Shown piece after piece: positions 1 through 13,249 of a stretch of DNA of 64,000 nt. Source of the DNA: Pseudoscleropodium purum (Eukaryota > Streptophyta > Bryopsida > Hypnales > Brachytheciaceae); contig OZ017799.1 of assembly GCA_963969395.1 (NCBI GenBank), forward strand, positions 8,062,501-8,126,500, given 5' to 3'. The notes beneath the pieces were generated by a model. It was not told the origin of the DNA. It did not search any database and saw nothing but the letters and a program-made list of their open reading frames with translations. The translations under genes and the position numbers were made by a program. The stretch's first letter is position 1. Each line of letters starts with the position of its first letter.

Positions 1-3000
1 TGTCTTCCGATTGTGCATTGAATGCGAAATGGCTTTCTCCAGGCAGGGCAGGGCAGGGCGAGCTTCAAATCTCCAATCAGTCAAGGGAGAGACGTACTAA
101 CTTACACGTCAATCAGCAGTTTCAGCAGCACAGCAGCCACTCGTTTTTCAACTTCTGATTGTCAACTTCGATCTTCAACTTCGATCTTCAACTCCGACCT
201 TCAATCTCCAGAAATTTGGTTGCCGGTGGTCTGGGAATTGGGGGTAATGTTTTTGAGTGTTTGGGTAGCTACAATACAATACAATTCTTGGCTGTTCACG
301 AGAATTTTGCACTGGAATCTGGGTAAGTAATGGCATTTGCTTCCTTGAAATTCGTATGGGCTTGTAGCTGAAACCATTTTTCTTGAAGTTGGGCATAATT
401 AGCGGCAGAGGTTACGTTCTTGTTTTTGTGTTTTTTTATTCTTTCGAACAAATGGTCAATTTTTTCCATCGTAGAAGAAAAAATTGAACACCAAACCGAG
501 GGCAGAATCCTAGCGAGGCAAAACAAAATCAACCATTTCGGATACACTGTACTGTACATTCTTTCAGCGCTGTGAAGATTCATAGTTTATTAATATGGTG
601 CACAAAACAACAAGACCTAACAAGCACTATGTTGCTTAAACCATTATTCATACAATTTTAAGTGTATTATTATTCATACAAATTTGAGTTGTATTATTAT
701 TCATACGATTTTAGGTGTTGTTACCTACCGTGGGCTAAATAAAAGGTAAATGTTCCCAGGTATCAGACATTATTATCTTTTTTATCTTCTGAATCCACTG
801 TTAAATGAGTCAAGTTCTGAAATTGAACAGAGAGCACTTAGAAGTTGTAATGCAATATCCAGTTTTCCGATTTACTGATTTTCTAAACCCACTCACTGCA
901 TGAGTGTGTGTCAATCTGTCAGCTGATAATCATTCAAATCATTTAGTCAATGCTGTTACGAATTTGAGTGTTTGCTTAAGAGGTTTTCCACCCTCTCACT
1001 TGGAAGTCATTTAAGGAGGAACAGTAAATTTTTTATCTCTGAGTGTCTCATGATTAGAAATTTACAACTGAAGGTCACACACACTCAATGATCTTGAAAG
1101 GCTGGAGAGGCTTTGATGCTCACTCATTCAAGTCAAAAACTTACTGCAGCCATCATTAGCTTCATTACCATTCAGAAAAAAAACTAAAACTAAACAGACT
1201 GTTTTTTTGGTCACTTGTTTTGAACATTGCCTGTAGTTGCATATATAGTGTCATTTTGAGCCAGCCACATGCAGTAATAATAATTACTTAGGTGGGTTAA
1301 GAGTTTGGCACTCATTGTTGCAAGCCAAAAACCAACATTTTCACCTCCATTTTTCAATGAGGTTCAACTCGCATCACGCGATGACATGTGCTGTAATTTG
1401 TGGTCCAAATGTGAATTAGCTTGTGCCAAAGCTGTACCCAATGTTAGTACTGTAGTACCTGGAGCATGTAAACCACCTGGTCACAAACTTACCCATGACT
1501 TTGTGCTGGCATCATGGGATTTGTTGACAAGCTCCCTTGCTAGCAAGATCACTCATGTACAAATTAACAGTACACACACTAAAATCAATCCAGTCCCGTC
1601 TGTATTTGATCACCAGTCACTGTGAAGGCTTTTGGTGCAGCCAAGGTGATTCATCACACCTATCAAGCTCCACGGGAAAAAAAAACATCGCAAAGACATC
1701 ATCATACAGTTTGTGTACATTATTATGTAGATCATGTAATTTCAACGATGAGTTCATTAAATGCAAATTACTTGAGAGTGATTCAGAAGCATCTAAGGGC
1801 ATCTTCCAACGGAGGAAGGAAATTCAACAGGCCAGTAACTACACATTAGAGAAAATCTAGCCCCCTGGAGTGGGCCGTTTGATGAATCCAATAGAAAAAA
1901 AGTTGTTTTAGTTTTTTGCTTTCAAATATTTTTTTTAATCTTTGGTCTTGTGTGGCACAACAAGTGATCATGTGAGCCCAAAAAAATTTAATTCATTTTT
2001 TCATTTTTTTTCTTTGTAATTACACATTCTCATGTAGTCAAACAACCCTACACAAGGTCCAAATTTCTTCTAATGACAAGGTAGGCCAAGTTGGAGCCCA
2101 TTTGATTGCGAGGACTTAGACTTGCCTATGCCAAGTTGTCGTGAGATTTCCTATTTTCAACTTTGGAAATATTTTAAAAGTTGAATTGTTGTACCTCTTT
2201 GGATTGCAAGAAAAGAATTGTTTGACTATTTGATTTGATGAAGCATTGATACAGGGATCCAATCAACAAATCTTGTAGTAGAGATTTCTATTTTAGACTT
2301 TGCAAATTTCACCCAAGTGCATGTCCACCAAGTGGGATAGTAGCATACAATTGTGTTACTTTGACAAATGGCACTAGTAGAAAAGTCCCCCCCCACCCCT
2401 CTAGAACTATACAATTGGCAAAGGAAGTGTTGCATAGTTCTAAGCATCACTATACAATAATCTTGAAGACTATACAACACTTACCTTGCCAACTATAAAG
2501 TTTAGGATGCTTTTTGTATTTATTTAGTGATGGTAAATAATCTCATTGGATCCATGTTTAATTCGGTTGCTATGACTCCAACTAAATTGTGACATTTTCA
2601 AGCAATAGGAACAACCTAATTGAGGGTGCCATAAGCAAGTGTCATTCATGGTTGTAAGATTAATATACAAACTACTCTCATGCAAACTTACCAATGGTCA
2701 TTGTGCAAGAAATCTAAAGAGTATCAATTTTGAAGGAAAATATTTGACGTTTGGGGATGGATATAGATTTCTTAACTACCTATTGAATTGACAAGGATAA
2801 TCGTCTTCATCTTAAAAGAGGACCTCAAGTCAATTCCACTTTTAAAAAGTTATAAGTAAGGTTGTGGAAACAAAATGGTGCTAGTGGGTATATCAAGGTG
2901 TGAAAACAATGATTGAGGAGTGATCCAATGACTACACTACTAAGGGGTTGTACCTCTTTGGAATGGTCTTACACCAATATTGTTAATTGGGGGCTTTAAT

Positions 3001-4890
3001 AAGATGGTATTGTGCCCATCATTATCTGGGTAAAACGAACACTTTAGATGAGTCTTATGTTAGGTTTGGAATGATCTATTGAATAAGTTACTTCTAGACT
3101 TTCAAACACCAACTTCAATAATTCATACTTATTGGATAAATATAATTTCTACTGAATGGCATCCCTTTTACTCTCATATTTTCCCAAGTTTTCCAAAGAG
3201 ATTAAGATTTTCCATGTCCTCTGTAGAAAATTACAACATAAATAGGGTTTTATGACATATTTTATAGTTACCCCTCTCTACTTGAGTCTCTCCACATGTG
3301 GCATGAAGGAAACATCATTCTTGGCATTGGGCTCTCTCCCATGTAAGCCTTGTGACACTGAGAGAGTACTTACTCAAAAACTACAAAACTCGACCATCTT
3401 TGGTGCAGTTGAAGAGCTTGCCGCACATATGACAGCATCCAACCTCTGATAGCAACGGAACCACTGTGATCCCAACTTCGTAATTGACTTGAGGTGAGGT
3501 ACGCACTGTATGTACAACAAGAACTAAGGGCCGGGGCTACAATTTGTTCCCATTTTTTAAAATTTTATAATTTCTTTTTTTAAACAAAGGAAATGATTTG
3601 TCCCATTTATTGAGTTCCCCTGGTCCAGGGTCTACCAATGTCAGGACACTGGCATTTGCTGCACAAGCAAACAGGAGCCATTGTGTCAAAAGAGACAAGC
3701 CAGCGTGGCAACAACATATGTACTCCTTCAATAATATGTCTTTTGATCTCTCTATTTTTTTCATTAGAAGAAGAGTACCATACCATACATTTTACACATG
3801 GGTGTGGTTAGCACCACCCCCTGTCTGCCCTTGAGAGATAGATCATCTACTACCTTACACAATCCATTTTGCATTCATTAGGTTGAGTGAGAAAATCATG
3901 AAAAACAACAACAACAACAAAAAATGAGTTGACAATTTGTTGTCTGATCGAAGAGCCAATGTACTTACATGATGACATCACTTAAAACTGATGGAATCAA
4001 ACAATTACCTCCACTAAAGCTGGCTTATTATTGTCAAGCAAAAAGGTATGTTTCCATAACTTCTGTTTCAGTTAACTTAACTCACTTGAAATCTGTTGCA
4101 GGCACTCTGTTCCATTTGTGCAAAAAAAAATTTAATTTAAAAAAAAAATGCAAGTGCAAAGCTGGCAGAAGCAGTGGTGGCTGTCCTGAACCAATAATTG
4201 ATACAACCTTTTTTAGAGTTGACTTGATCCGTGGATTGAATCTGAGCTGTGCACATACCTTATTACATAAAATAGGTTGGTGCCCAGCCTGTGTGTTTAT
4301 TTGGGGCAATTGGCAGTCAACAGCAAGGTCTGCTTTTTCAGGTGGCGGTGGGTCTCTCCAATCCAAAGGGAAATGGAGCAAGGGTGACAACCATACTTGT
4401 AGGATGTTTGTATTATGTGACACACACACACACCACACATACCCCACCCCACACACACACATTTTTTTTTGAAAAGGCCAAAAAATAATGTTGTTCGGTG
4501 CTTTTTTGAACTTTGAAAACATGAATATTGTAGTCACGGCACCAATTGAGGTCAGGTTAGCTATGGATGTTGATTCTCTGTCCCATGTGAAAGTCACTTG
4601 CACCCAGCACAAGTTTGTGACTGACTTTGTGATTAACCTTACGAATCAAGAGGTTTGGTTTTGGTTTTGGTTTATATACAAATTACATCAAAGTAGAGTA
4701 ACTCTGACTTGAGGTTCTCATGAGTTTGTTTGAGATCTATGATTCTGTGAGACTGAGGGTCTGTCTGTGTGGACATTAAGATGAAACGGAAATTCCACAA
4801 ATGAATGTCTTAAGACTGAGGTAGAGTGGCCTACTGGGTAGAGTATTTTGTGAGCATGTTTTGATATATGATGATAGAGATTCAAATTTG
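1..4890. other. AT-rich intergenic DNA, no recognised gene
   Basis: I see no recognisable protein family, RNA gene or complete transposon here. Open frames are short, lack known motifs and often overlap on both strands. Visible structure is limited to a C-run near 2387-2398 and CA-rich tracts near 4421-4460. A stretch near 4815-4885 loosely resembles tRNA A- and B-boxes, but no cloverleaf can be drawn. The stretch could be decayed transposon sequence or the flank of a gene to the left. Confidence 0.5.
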
Positions 4891-4990
4891 AGCAAACATA
4901 CACTGAGTTAGTTAGGCTGATATTAACAGTGTTAAGAAATCATACAGTGCTCTTGAAATTCCCACTGTTGGAGTCTGATGGCACAGCCTA

Positions 4991-5428
4991 ATGAGGCAGC
5001 AGTGTATTGTAAGGTCTAATAAGCTTCCACATCGCCTCAAGCAAGGCTCTTCCATGTGGTCACTGACTTTTGAGGAGTGGTCCTCCGTCTGGGTTTCATG
5101 GCTTGACAGGAATGCTACATGTTTCAGCAACTCCCCTTGGCTGGAGCACAAGATTGAAAATGGTCCTCTGGGATTGAAGCTTTTTTTGGATCACATGAGG
5201 GTGGCATGGCTCAAAACAGGGAAGCTGTGCGGGTTCTACCCTAACAAGGCTGAAGTTTTCCTCAGGAGATTCGACAACACGTGGTTGCAAACACCATTCT
5301 TTGGGGTCTGGACTCACCTCGAGATTACCTGGAGCATGGCCCTGCCCAAGCTTGGCAGTTTCAGGGATTCCACTCCTGTTTATTTCTTACCTGGGTTGCT
5401 CTCATTCGGTGTCTTAGGTTTAGTTTGA
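4991..5428 (+). CDS. Hypothetical open frame in a GC-richer island
   Basis: An ATG-initiated frame of 145 codons lies in a 0.5-kb island clearly richer in G+C than its surroundings. The product is rich in Trp, Leu and Phe and has no motif I recognise. No good splice sites extend it convincingly and no neighbouring exon was identified. Base composition unlike the flanks suggests either a captured or old exon, or a fragment of an unrecognised transposon protein. The call is weak and no function is proposed. Confidence 0.2.
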   Translation: MRQQCIVRSNKLPHRLKQGSSMWSLTFEEWSSVWVSWLDRNATCFSNSPWLEHKIENGPLGLKLFLDHMRVAWLKTGKLCGFYPNKAEVFLRRFDNTWLQTPFFGVWTHLEITWSMALPKLGSFRDSTPVYFLPGLLSFGVLGLV

Positions 5429-5429
5429 A

Positions 5430-6770
5430 TTGATGTCTGAAAATGTAAAAATCTCCACCAAGGTCCTGACATCTGGTTTTGTGCACTGTTTCCCTTCTGC
5501 AATGGAAATTGTCCATGTGTTAAAAAAAAAAAAAGGAACAAAAAAAACAAAAACAGTGTAAGAAATTAATGTATGAGTTCCAAGACAAATGCTGAAAGAT
5601 GGAGCCAGCCAGCCAGCTCTCCACTCACACCTGCTCCTCTGCTCCTCTGGAACAGATGCTTGCAATTGAGACTTTGCAAAGTTTGTTACTGCAAAGTATC
5701 CTCTAATGGGTGCCATACAATTAATCTTTGCTCAAATAATGACTTCCCAAGATCAAGGTGTAATTCAATACTGAGAAATTGTGAAGATTTAGATGGGCAA
5801 TATGTGAAGCCACATCAACTGAATGCAAATCAAATTTTCTTTGCCAACACTAGCCAACAAGGTTGTTCTTGTGCTCTGAGAGAGAGAGAAACTATTGTTG
5901 CTATTCACATAGATGGAGGTCTTGGAAAGGCTAGTACAGCAAAGGAGAATTCAAAGCAACTTACAAACTAGCTCCAAAACTTCGTTAAAATTCTGGTCAT
6001 TGGGTGTTTGATCACAAAGTAAAACATCAAGTATTATATAGATCTTTACTTGCACATCATTCTCTACCTTATGTGATGATCCAGGAATGTTACATGGTTC
6101 TCAAAGGTGATAAGCTGACATTCAATTCACTTTTTAAACCATCTATGAGACCTCATGTCTCCATGATCATCATATTTAATAAGAGAGAGTTTGACAGTGT
6201 GCACCAATGCTGCAAAATGGAGACAAACCTGCAAACTCTTTTCAATCAGTCACCACATCCATGCTCACTCAAGCATTGAAATGGATTAAAATCAACATCA
6301 ATTAAATAGCCAGGCCACTTGTGGCTGGCAGTGAGTATTGTACCATTCTTTTGCAATGAAATTTTGTTTCATTTGTTAAAAAATAAAATAAAAATCAACA
6401 TTTATTATAGATACTCTTGTAGACATAGGTATTTGATATATTTTCAATGTAATCTTTTTGACTCTGGGATTCAGGCAGCCAATTAAGAAATATGATGATT
6501 AAAGAATAAAGACTCTTCTCCAATCCCAGAGTCCTGCCATATCCACCTTCTGCAGTTGATCAATCTAACAGAAATCTCAATAAGTCATACAGTAAAGACC
6601 CTGAACATGCTGAAAATTAAAGGCTAACCTGACAGAATGAAGGGGTTTATTAGTTGAAGGCATGTTACCCTGCTTTCTGCAGTCAGCCAGCCAGCTTCCA
6701 TGTACACGCACGACATCGATATATCAATATATTGAACATGGAGGTGAACTATGGTAACTGACCCATTTTT
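5430..6770. other. AT-rich intergenic DNA
   Basis: The stretch holds short unsupported open frames only, the longest near 5573-5971, with no recognisable motif. It has A/T runs, for example 5521-5535. I see no gene, RNA or transposon terminus. Confidence 0.4.
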
Positions 6771-6774
6771 GACC

Positions 6775-7085
6775 ACTTGAGCAATTACCCATATCTGGAG
6801 CATAGGTCTCTTGAGTGCAAAAACTTTCCCATGTAAAAAAATAGGGTTTAGAAGGATTTCATATTTTTTCAGAATTTAATTATTATAAATTATTTAGTTG
6901 AAGATTTCGTTCAACCTATTCTTGTCATATGGGTCTTCTTATTTCCAACCATAGGTTGGATGCAAAAATCAACCAAGACTATAGCCAATTGTAATGCACC
7001 ACAATTGCATTATAAATTATGTCATAATTAATCTCATGTATTTTCCTTGCTAATTGGAAAGAGTGTAGCCTATATGGCTGGAATG
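6775..7085 (+). repeat. Dispersed repeat, copy 1 (partner at 55489)
   Basis: About 300 bp match the stretch at 55489-55805 in the same orientation, with scattered substitutions and small gaps. Shared landmarks in order are TTAGAAGGATTTCA, TTTTTTCAGAATTT, CCTATTCTTGTCATAT, TATTTCCAACCA and CACAATTGCATT. No terminal inverted repeat, target duplication or coding sequence was seen. It could be a SINE, MITE or LTR piece of an unidentified family. Confidence 0.75.
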
Positions 7086-7651
7086 GGTTTCTAGTCAGAA
7101 ATAGGTCAGCTACCATATACTGCACCCAATTATTAGACCTATTTCCCCCCATTTTCATAATTTTATTGTAATTTTCAAATTTTGTGACACAAATGAAATG
7201 GAATTTCATTGCAGTAGTAAGAATACTTAGTACTAGATGGTCATGATAATTCTTGATCATTTCTAGTTTGATCACATGAACAAGGCCTTTTGTCCACCCA
7301 ACCCAATCACTGCACAATCAATCCATAAAATGACACCGTAGGTGGTCATTTTCAAGTCGATGAATGACAAAGAATGATGTTATATAGGACCAAAAGTGCA
7401 ACTATTCATCTTCCAAATTTTATGGGAAAATGAAACAGCTCTTTTACAGTAGCTTGACTTTCAACAAATGTTTTTTCATTTTTTTTTCAATCCAAAAATG
7501 CACACAACATCAATATCAAAACAGATGATTTCCACGGAGACCACTTCTAGCATTCAAGGGTTCAATAGAGTATATACATGTGGATGAGAATGATCGAGTT
7601 ACAATAGATGCATGATGAGCTTGAATGGGAATGTGAACAGAGGCTTGTTCA

Positions 7652-7687
7652 ATTTACATTGAATAAAATATTTTATTCAATGTAAAT
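7652..7687. repeat. 36-bp perfect palindrome
   Basis: The 18-base arm ATTTACATTGAATAAAAT is followed immediately by its exact reverse complement, with no spacer and no mismatch. On a transcript this would form a long AT-rich hairpin. It does not coincide with a recognised gene or terminus. Confidence 0.95.
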
Positions 7688-7699
7688 GTAGATTTTTCA

Positions 7700-9000
7700 T
7701 TTCAACCCATTCCAGTCTCATGGACTCACCTATTAGTATTAGCTTTAGCACTTCTCCCTAAGCAAGAAGGAAAGAGAGACGAGTGGACGAGAAAGTACAA
7801 AAAAATAATCTTTTTCAATGAATAGTGCATCTAAGTGTTGTCAACAATAGGTCACCTTATAAAGTCATTTTAGGGTGTTATTGGAAATAGATATTTCTAC
7901 GATAACTAAAGGTCGGTAAATTTTCACCAATCAATAGAGTTATAGAAAAAACAAACGCCTATTCCATCGTTGATTAGTGGGCTTCACTAGCTATGGACTC
8001 CACATAAAAGTCAACCCAAAGAATATCATTCTACAATGTATGATTGGAAATAGGAATAGTATTAGAATTTTCAAACAGAGGGTTGTGGACCTCATTATGT
8101 TTAGTACTTTAAAAAAATTATCCCCTATGCAAAGTCAACATTCCAAACTTCAAATGAACTTTTTCCACATTATAAAAAAAAAGGGAAAGAAAGATTCTAT
8201 ATTAAGGAAAGATTTTTCATACAAAAGGGAAGGTTTGATTTATTGGCACATGTAACAATGCTTGAGAAGGTATGACAATTACAAATCCATCTATTGTGAA
8301 TTAAGTTGTAGGCCCTTCATATTTTTTCAATTTGTTAGGTTTGATAAGGAACTTCCCATTTGTGTTAGTTGTCCACCCATTTACCACAATTGTAGCAACC
8401 CTTTAGCATCATTGCAATGCCCTTGGGGAGGGGACACACGAACATGATTGTGCAACTTTAGCATAGGTCTTCTATCCATGATTTATCAATGTAGTCCTAG
8501 TAAACTTCAGAAAATCACAAAAAATTTGTTTCTGGACAGAATGTCTTGATTCTACTTGCAAATTATGGCTTCTCTCAAACTTCTCAATCTGGCCTTCCTC
8601 CAAGTGTGTAAAAAATCCAATCTAGTCAATAATTAGGGTTGGAAGTGTGATGCGAAGTGTTGGCAGAGTTGTATTGTAGCCTTGACACAATCTTTCTTGT
8701 CTATAGAACATTGATGTTTCCGATGAAAAGTAGTCAAGTGCTTAGTTGTGCGTAAGCTTTGGGATTACGACTAGTGGATTCATTTTTCAATGGATCATTC
8801 ACTTCTCGGTGTCTAGATTGCTTCCCTCTTTGTCAAACCTTATCCTCTCCGCATTTTCCGGTTCTTTTGGTTGTTTCCAGATTTGAGTGAGTAGAGAGTA
8901 GATCTGGGAGAGTAGTGATGGATTTGCATAGAAACTCCTATAGAGACGTAGTTATGAACGACAAACATTATAGTGCGGACTAATATCTTGAGTTACATAG
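7700..9000. other. AT-rich intergenic DNA before the LINE
   Basis: No supported gene. Short frames such as those near 7977-8255 and 8262-8447 have no family resemblance. G+C rises from about 8800 onward, where the LINE 5' region probably begins. Confidence 0.4.
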
Positions 9001-9330
9001 GCAACATGCTGAAAAAATTTAAAATGATTTTAGGTACAATAATGTAGAGTTGATGCAAGATGGTAGAGGCCAGTAGGTGCGACAAGTCCAGGCGCGACAA
9101 GACTTTCAAGGTACAACTGGCACTCGGTGGACCCACTACCACTCCATACAAAGTGACTGGACCTATGCGAGTCAGAGCAATAGAGCAACGAGAGTGCCAA
9201 ATCCCAGTCTTCGACCCTTAGAGCCAAAGTAACGCCGCTTGCACTGCAACCATTGATCAACTCTTATCACGCATCAGCTAATGAATCTCTTTCGTCACAC
9301 GTTCAGTGAAACTGGATAGGTTGTTTAGTG

Positions 9331-11800
9331 CAACCATGCAAGGTACTCTTATCCAGCATTCTTGATTTGCACGCAATAGATCTAGAAATTTTACATTTGC
9401 AGGACCATATAATCATTACTAGTTTTGTGGGGGGCAAGTTGGAGGAACCGGCTACTTTAGGTTGGTTATCAAATATAGATAGGCTTATCACACCATATCA
9501 CATCATCCTTCATAAATTGGTGGGTAATGGATACCATTACATTAAAGTAGACAACTTTGAAGCTGTGAAGAAAATCCTTACCCTGCAACTACATAGCTTC
9601 TAGGGTGGTGTAGCGGTGTACCAAGTGTGGCTACCTTCATTTAACCCATTTACTCATCTTATGTGTTGTCACCCCTACTAGTTGTCTCTTGTGGACCTTC
9701 CACTTGAGCTTATCCTATCTTTAGAACAAATAGTACATTCACTAGGGAGGATTCTTGTTGTGGATATCTCGAACCCAGCCTTGCATCTCCACTATTACTG
9801 TGTGGCGCTTGAACTCATGTCTGGGTGGTCGTCATCAATCCAAATCTCCAACGGGGGAAGAGTTGTTGCTATAATCCAAGTGGTACATGAAAATACCCAA
9901 TTAAACTATAATTGTTGTCAAGCCTATTTTCACTCGACGACAGACTATCCTTTGACCTTCTAGGCAGTAGAATCGAAGCTTCAGTAAGTTCCGTTGAAGC
10001 ATGGTTGTCATAACGGGCGAGTTAGGGTCATCGGACGAGACGGATGGACAGGCAAACCGGACCGGACGGCTTTAATTTTGTAACTTTCATTCCAAAAAAG
10101 AATCTCGTCTGCGCCCTGATGATCTCGTCTGCACCCAATATGTTCCTTAATCCACATGACATCCACATGGCCTATTTTTCTGTTATCAGAAAGTCAACTA
10201 TGTTTTGACTGTATCGGACGAGCGGGACCTCTAATGGACGGGCGAATCGGACGGACAGGCGAACCGGATGTTCGTCCACTATGACAACCATGCTTGGAAT
10301 GCGAAATCTAGGCCTTGACGATCTCGTCCGCGCCCAGCATGTTCCTTAATCCACATGGCATCCACGTGGCCTATTTTTTCGTTATCAGAAAGTCAACTAT
10401 GTGTTGACTGTATCGGACAGGTGGGACCTCTAACGGATGGGCAAACCGGACGTCCGTCCACTATGACAACCATGCGTTGAAGCCCTCAAGTACCCTTCCA
10501 CCTACTAACCTTAATACTAGCTTCCCCTGCAATTCTTCACGAAGACATCAAGATTCAAACCCTACTCGCTCCACATCATCGTGGAGGAGTTACAATTGTC
10601 ACCGCCAAGCAAGATGAAATCAACCCCGTCCTTCCCAAACAATCCCAGACAATCCCAGACAATCCCAGACAATGATGGCTTCCTCCTAGTTAGATCTCGA
10701 TATCGTGGCCATAGAGCTAAAAATCATGTCCTCGAAATAGTAGCAAGTTCAAATCATTATTGGGCACAAAGAGAGGTACAAGAATGATGGAGGAAACATA
10801 CTGATCATCCACTTAAGCCATATGATTTGTCCAATTATTCATTAGAACATGTTACTATCTTGGAAGAAGGCTCTCTAGAGGGTTCGCATGTCAATAACCC
10901 TATAGCTTCATCACTCCAACTTGTGTCAACTCCAACTAGTTGACTTAGTATGGACCAACACACTCTTCCTTCCCCACCTACTTTATTGCCGTACCACATA
11001 CCAATCTGGTTCTCCAATCTTCTAGCCGATTTTAAGAACGTTGATCTAACTGCTTCTTCTCCAGTTCAAGACGATTCCCCCATGGCAGTCCACAACATCC
11101 CCCCCATGACAGCTCATAAACCTCCCCTTGTTGCAGCCCACAACTCTTCCCTTGTTGTACTTCACGAAACCCCCCGGTGTAGGTTTTAGCCATTGTACAC
11201 AACCAATAGGTAACCCCTAGCTCCCTTTATGGAACGACCTGGACATCTGCAACTCTCCAACTTTGCGGCTTGGCTTAGAAAGCACCAGATATGATTGTGA
11301 ACAACGTCCAAATCTGAATCTGATTCAATAAGTCCAACCTGTGACTGATCAAGTTTTTCTTGAGGCCCCAATAACCAATCTAGGACTCATCAAGCATTTT
11401 TCCTCGGTAACCCCAATTAGCCAATTATCTAGCCAAGTTGACTTTGTCCCATCCAATACACTATTCATCCAAACCATTAACTCAAACCAATTGTTACCTA
11501 CTTCCATTCACATTAACACGTAGTTACAGCTATCTAATCCTTCCCTTATTATTGATGGATTTGTTGACAACTCTTTCAACCTTCAACGTATTGATAATTT
11601 ATCTTGTCCATCCTCACCTTATGAGAACAATAATTTGTTAGCTTTACATGTGTTCAATCATATATTGGGGTCATTACCCCAGTGGCTTGCTACTGACACT
11701 CCCAACCATGAGATTGGCAACATGGCTGATTTTTCTTTGAAGAATGTTAGGGCCTCTGCAAGGCTTAGAGCCAATGATCACATCCAACACTCGCAGGTAT
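9331..11800 (+). pseudogene. LINE ORF1 remnant (DUF4283-like)
   Basis: Around 9430-9960 the translation resembles DUF4283, the N-terminal RNA-associated domain of plant LINE ORF1 proteins. It includes a GYHYIKV segment, a conserved LPLELI stretch, a VDISN motif, and a cysteine-containing end where a zinc knuckle is expected. The frame is stopped near 9601 and 9961, interrupted by the MITE at 10000-10474, and continues as Pro/Ser/Thr-rich sequence downstream. An 11-base unit (CAATCCCAGA core) is repeated about three times at 10639-10675. Nucleic-acid binding is the family role; this copy cannot encode a full product. Confidence 0.6.
10000..10474 (+). mobile_element. hAT-like MITE, 475 bp, 8-bp TSD
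   Basis: The element begins CATGGTTGTCAT and ends with the inverse, ATGACAACCATG. It is flanked on both sides by CGTTGAAG (9992-9999 and 10475-10482), an 8-bp duplication as made by hAT-type transposases. It has no coding capacity. The element is rich in CGGACG-type words and contains a direct duplication of its 3' half. An internal copy of the terminus lies near 10281-10293, followed by a second, complete 3' half. A shorter relative in opposite orientation is at 52395-52698. It sits inside LINE ORF1, so it inserted after the LINE. Confidence 0.9.
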
Positions 11801-11929
11801 GTATCACTTAGGGCTCCTTAGAGCCATTATTAGACTCTTAGGGCTTTAGAAAGCTCCCCTCTTTGGACCGCACAAGGGGTGCTAGGAAATCCCTCGACCC
11901 GCTTGTTAAATGAAATTGAGAATTTTATC

Positions 11930-12690
11930 TTAAAATATTAGGGGTCTTCATGACCCCCAAGTAATGGACAATTTGCATCATTATATTCACAACTTAGGGA
12001 AAAAAATTTGGCGCCGGGCATCTTACTTATTTATGAATGCAAAGCCTAGTTATTCTATTGATGGCTCTAATGCGGGGAAAGGAGGTATAGCCTCATTCAT
12101 TTCCCCATCATGGTCTAACCATATTAGCCAATTTGGGACTTTATTTGGTCAAAGAGGATTGTGGTTTATTATGTGCAGGATTTCCGGAGGCGACCTTAGC
12201 ATTATAAACATTTATGCCCTAGTTGAAGCTCAAGCCTGCAAGGTTTTCTAGGAAACACTCACACGGGAGCTTCCAAAGACATGTCGGTGGATTCTTCTTG
12301 GTGACTTTAAAATGGTGGAGCAGTGGGCAGACAAAACTAGTGCATGTAGTAGATCATTATCAATCCATGAACATTTGCTCTTCAATGGTCTAAAGAACTC
12401 CATTCAAGTAACTAAATTTTTCCTTAACCTCGACAACTCTATCCTTTTCTTGGGATAATGCTAGGTGTGATAATGCCTGTATTATGGCTAGGTTAGATAG
12501 ATGCTACATTTTTCTTGACTCCATTTTAAGTCAAAGGAAAATTCTAGAGTATAGAATTAGAGGTGACCATAGTCAATTTGATCATTGCTCAATTTCCTTC
12601 ATGTTAGAATTTTCCAAACCTCCATCATGCCTAAGTAAGTGGGCCATGTCCTCTTTATATTTCATGGAAGCAGAGTTTGGGATTTGAGAT
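11930..12690 (+). pseudogene. LINE ORF2 endonuclease domain remnant
   Basis: This resembles the AP-type endonuclease that nicks target DNA in L1-type elements. Landmarks are DGSNAGKGG (around 12060), LSIINIYA (12197), LLGDF (12298, followed by Lys where Asn is usual) and RGDHSQFDH (12562, Phe where Ser is usual). The segment carrying the catalytic Gln-Glu motif is not visible; the sequence jumps from HNLG to IWRRASY, so an internal deletion is likely. Stops occur at 12249 and 12456. It belongs to the same ORF2 as the reverse transcriptase downstream. Confidence 0.75.
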
Positions 12691-13249
12691 ATTTGGACTA
12701 AAATCCCAACTTTAGCATCTTTTTTCACTAAAATGAAAAGAGTGTTACGATTCTATCACCAATTTTGCATTCTTTGTGCTCACTAGAATAGGGAACAAGA
12801 GGATAATATAAGATCCTCTTTAGATAGAAAATCTCACAAACTCCAGTCCTCACTACTTTCTAGTGACCTTCAAAGGGAGGTCAACTTGCTATAGTCATCT
12901 TTGGCGGACTTTGAGTCTAGGAAACTCGATGGTCAAAAGATTCGTTCTTGTTCTAGATGGCGAATTTTTGGAGACTGTCTTTCTACAGAGTTCTTCAAAG
13001 CTATCAAGGAATCCCCCCCACTATTTTAGCTATTACGGAGCTTCGTGACTAGCAAAGGTTAGTGCACTAGGAAAGGCAAGAGTTAGAAACCATTTGCCTT
13101 GAGTTCTATACTAATTTGTATGCAAAAGGGAAAGGGTCCCCTCAAATGGAGCTAGATAGAGTGGAAATTCTTTCTTGTGTCCAAATAAATTCTCTCATTC
13201 TATGGTTGAACAGTTGGAACAACCGTTAGATAAGAGTGAATTTCACCAA

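Noticed and set aside
4082..4612. A 176-codon frame on the - strand overlapping several + strand frames
   Set aside because: It runs through A-runs and CA repeats, has no motif, and competing frames on the other strand are equally long.
4812..4890. tRNA or tRNA-derived SINE resemblance
   Set aside because: Words similar to A- and B-boxes occur, but no acceptor or T-arm pairing could be drawn and no second copy was found.
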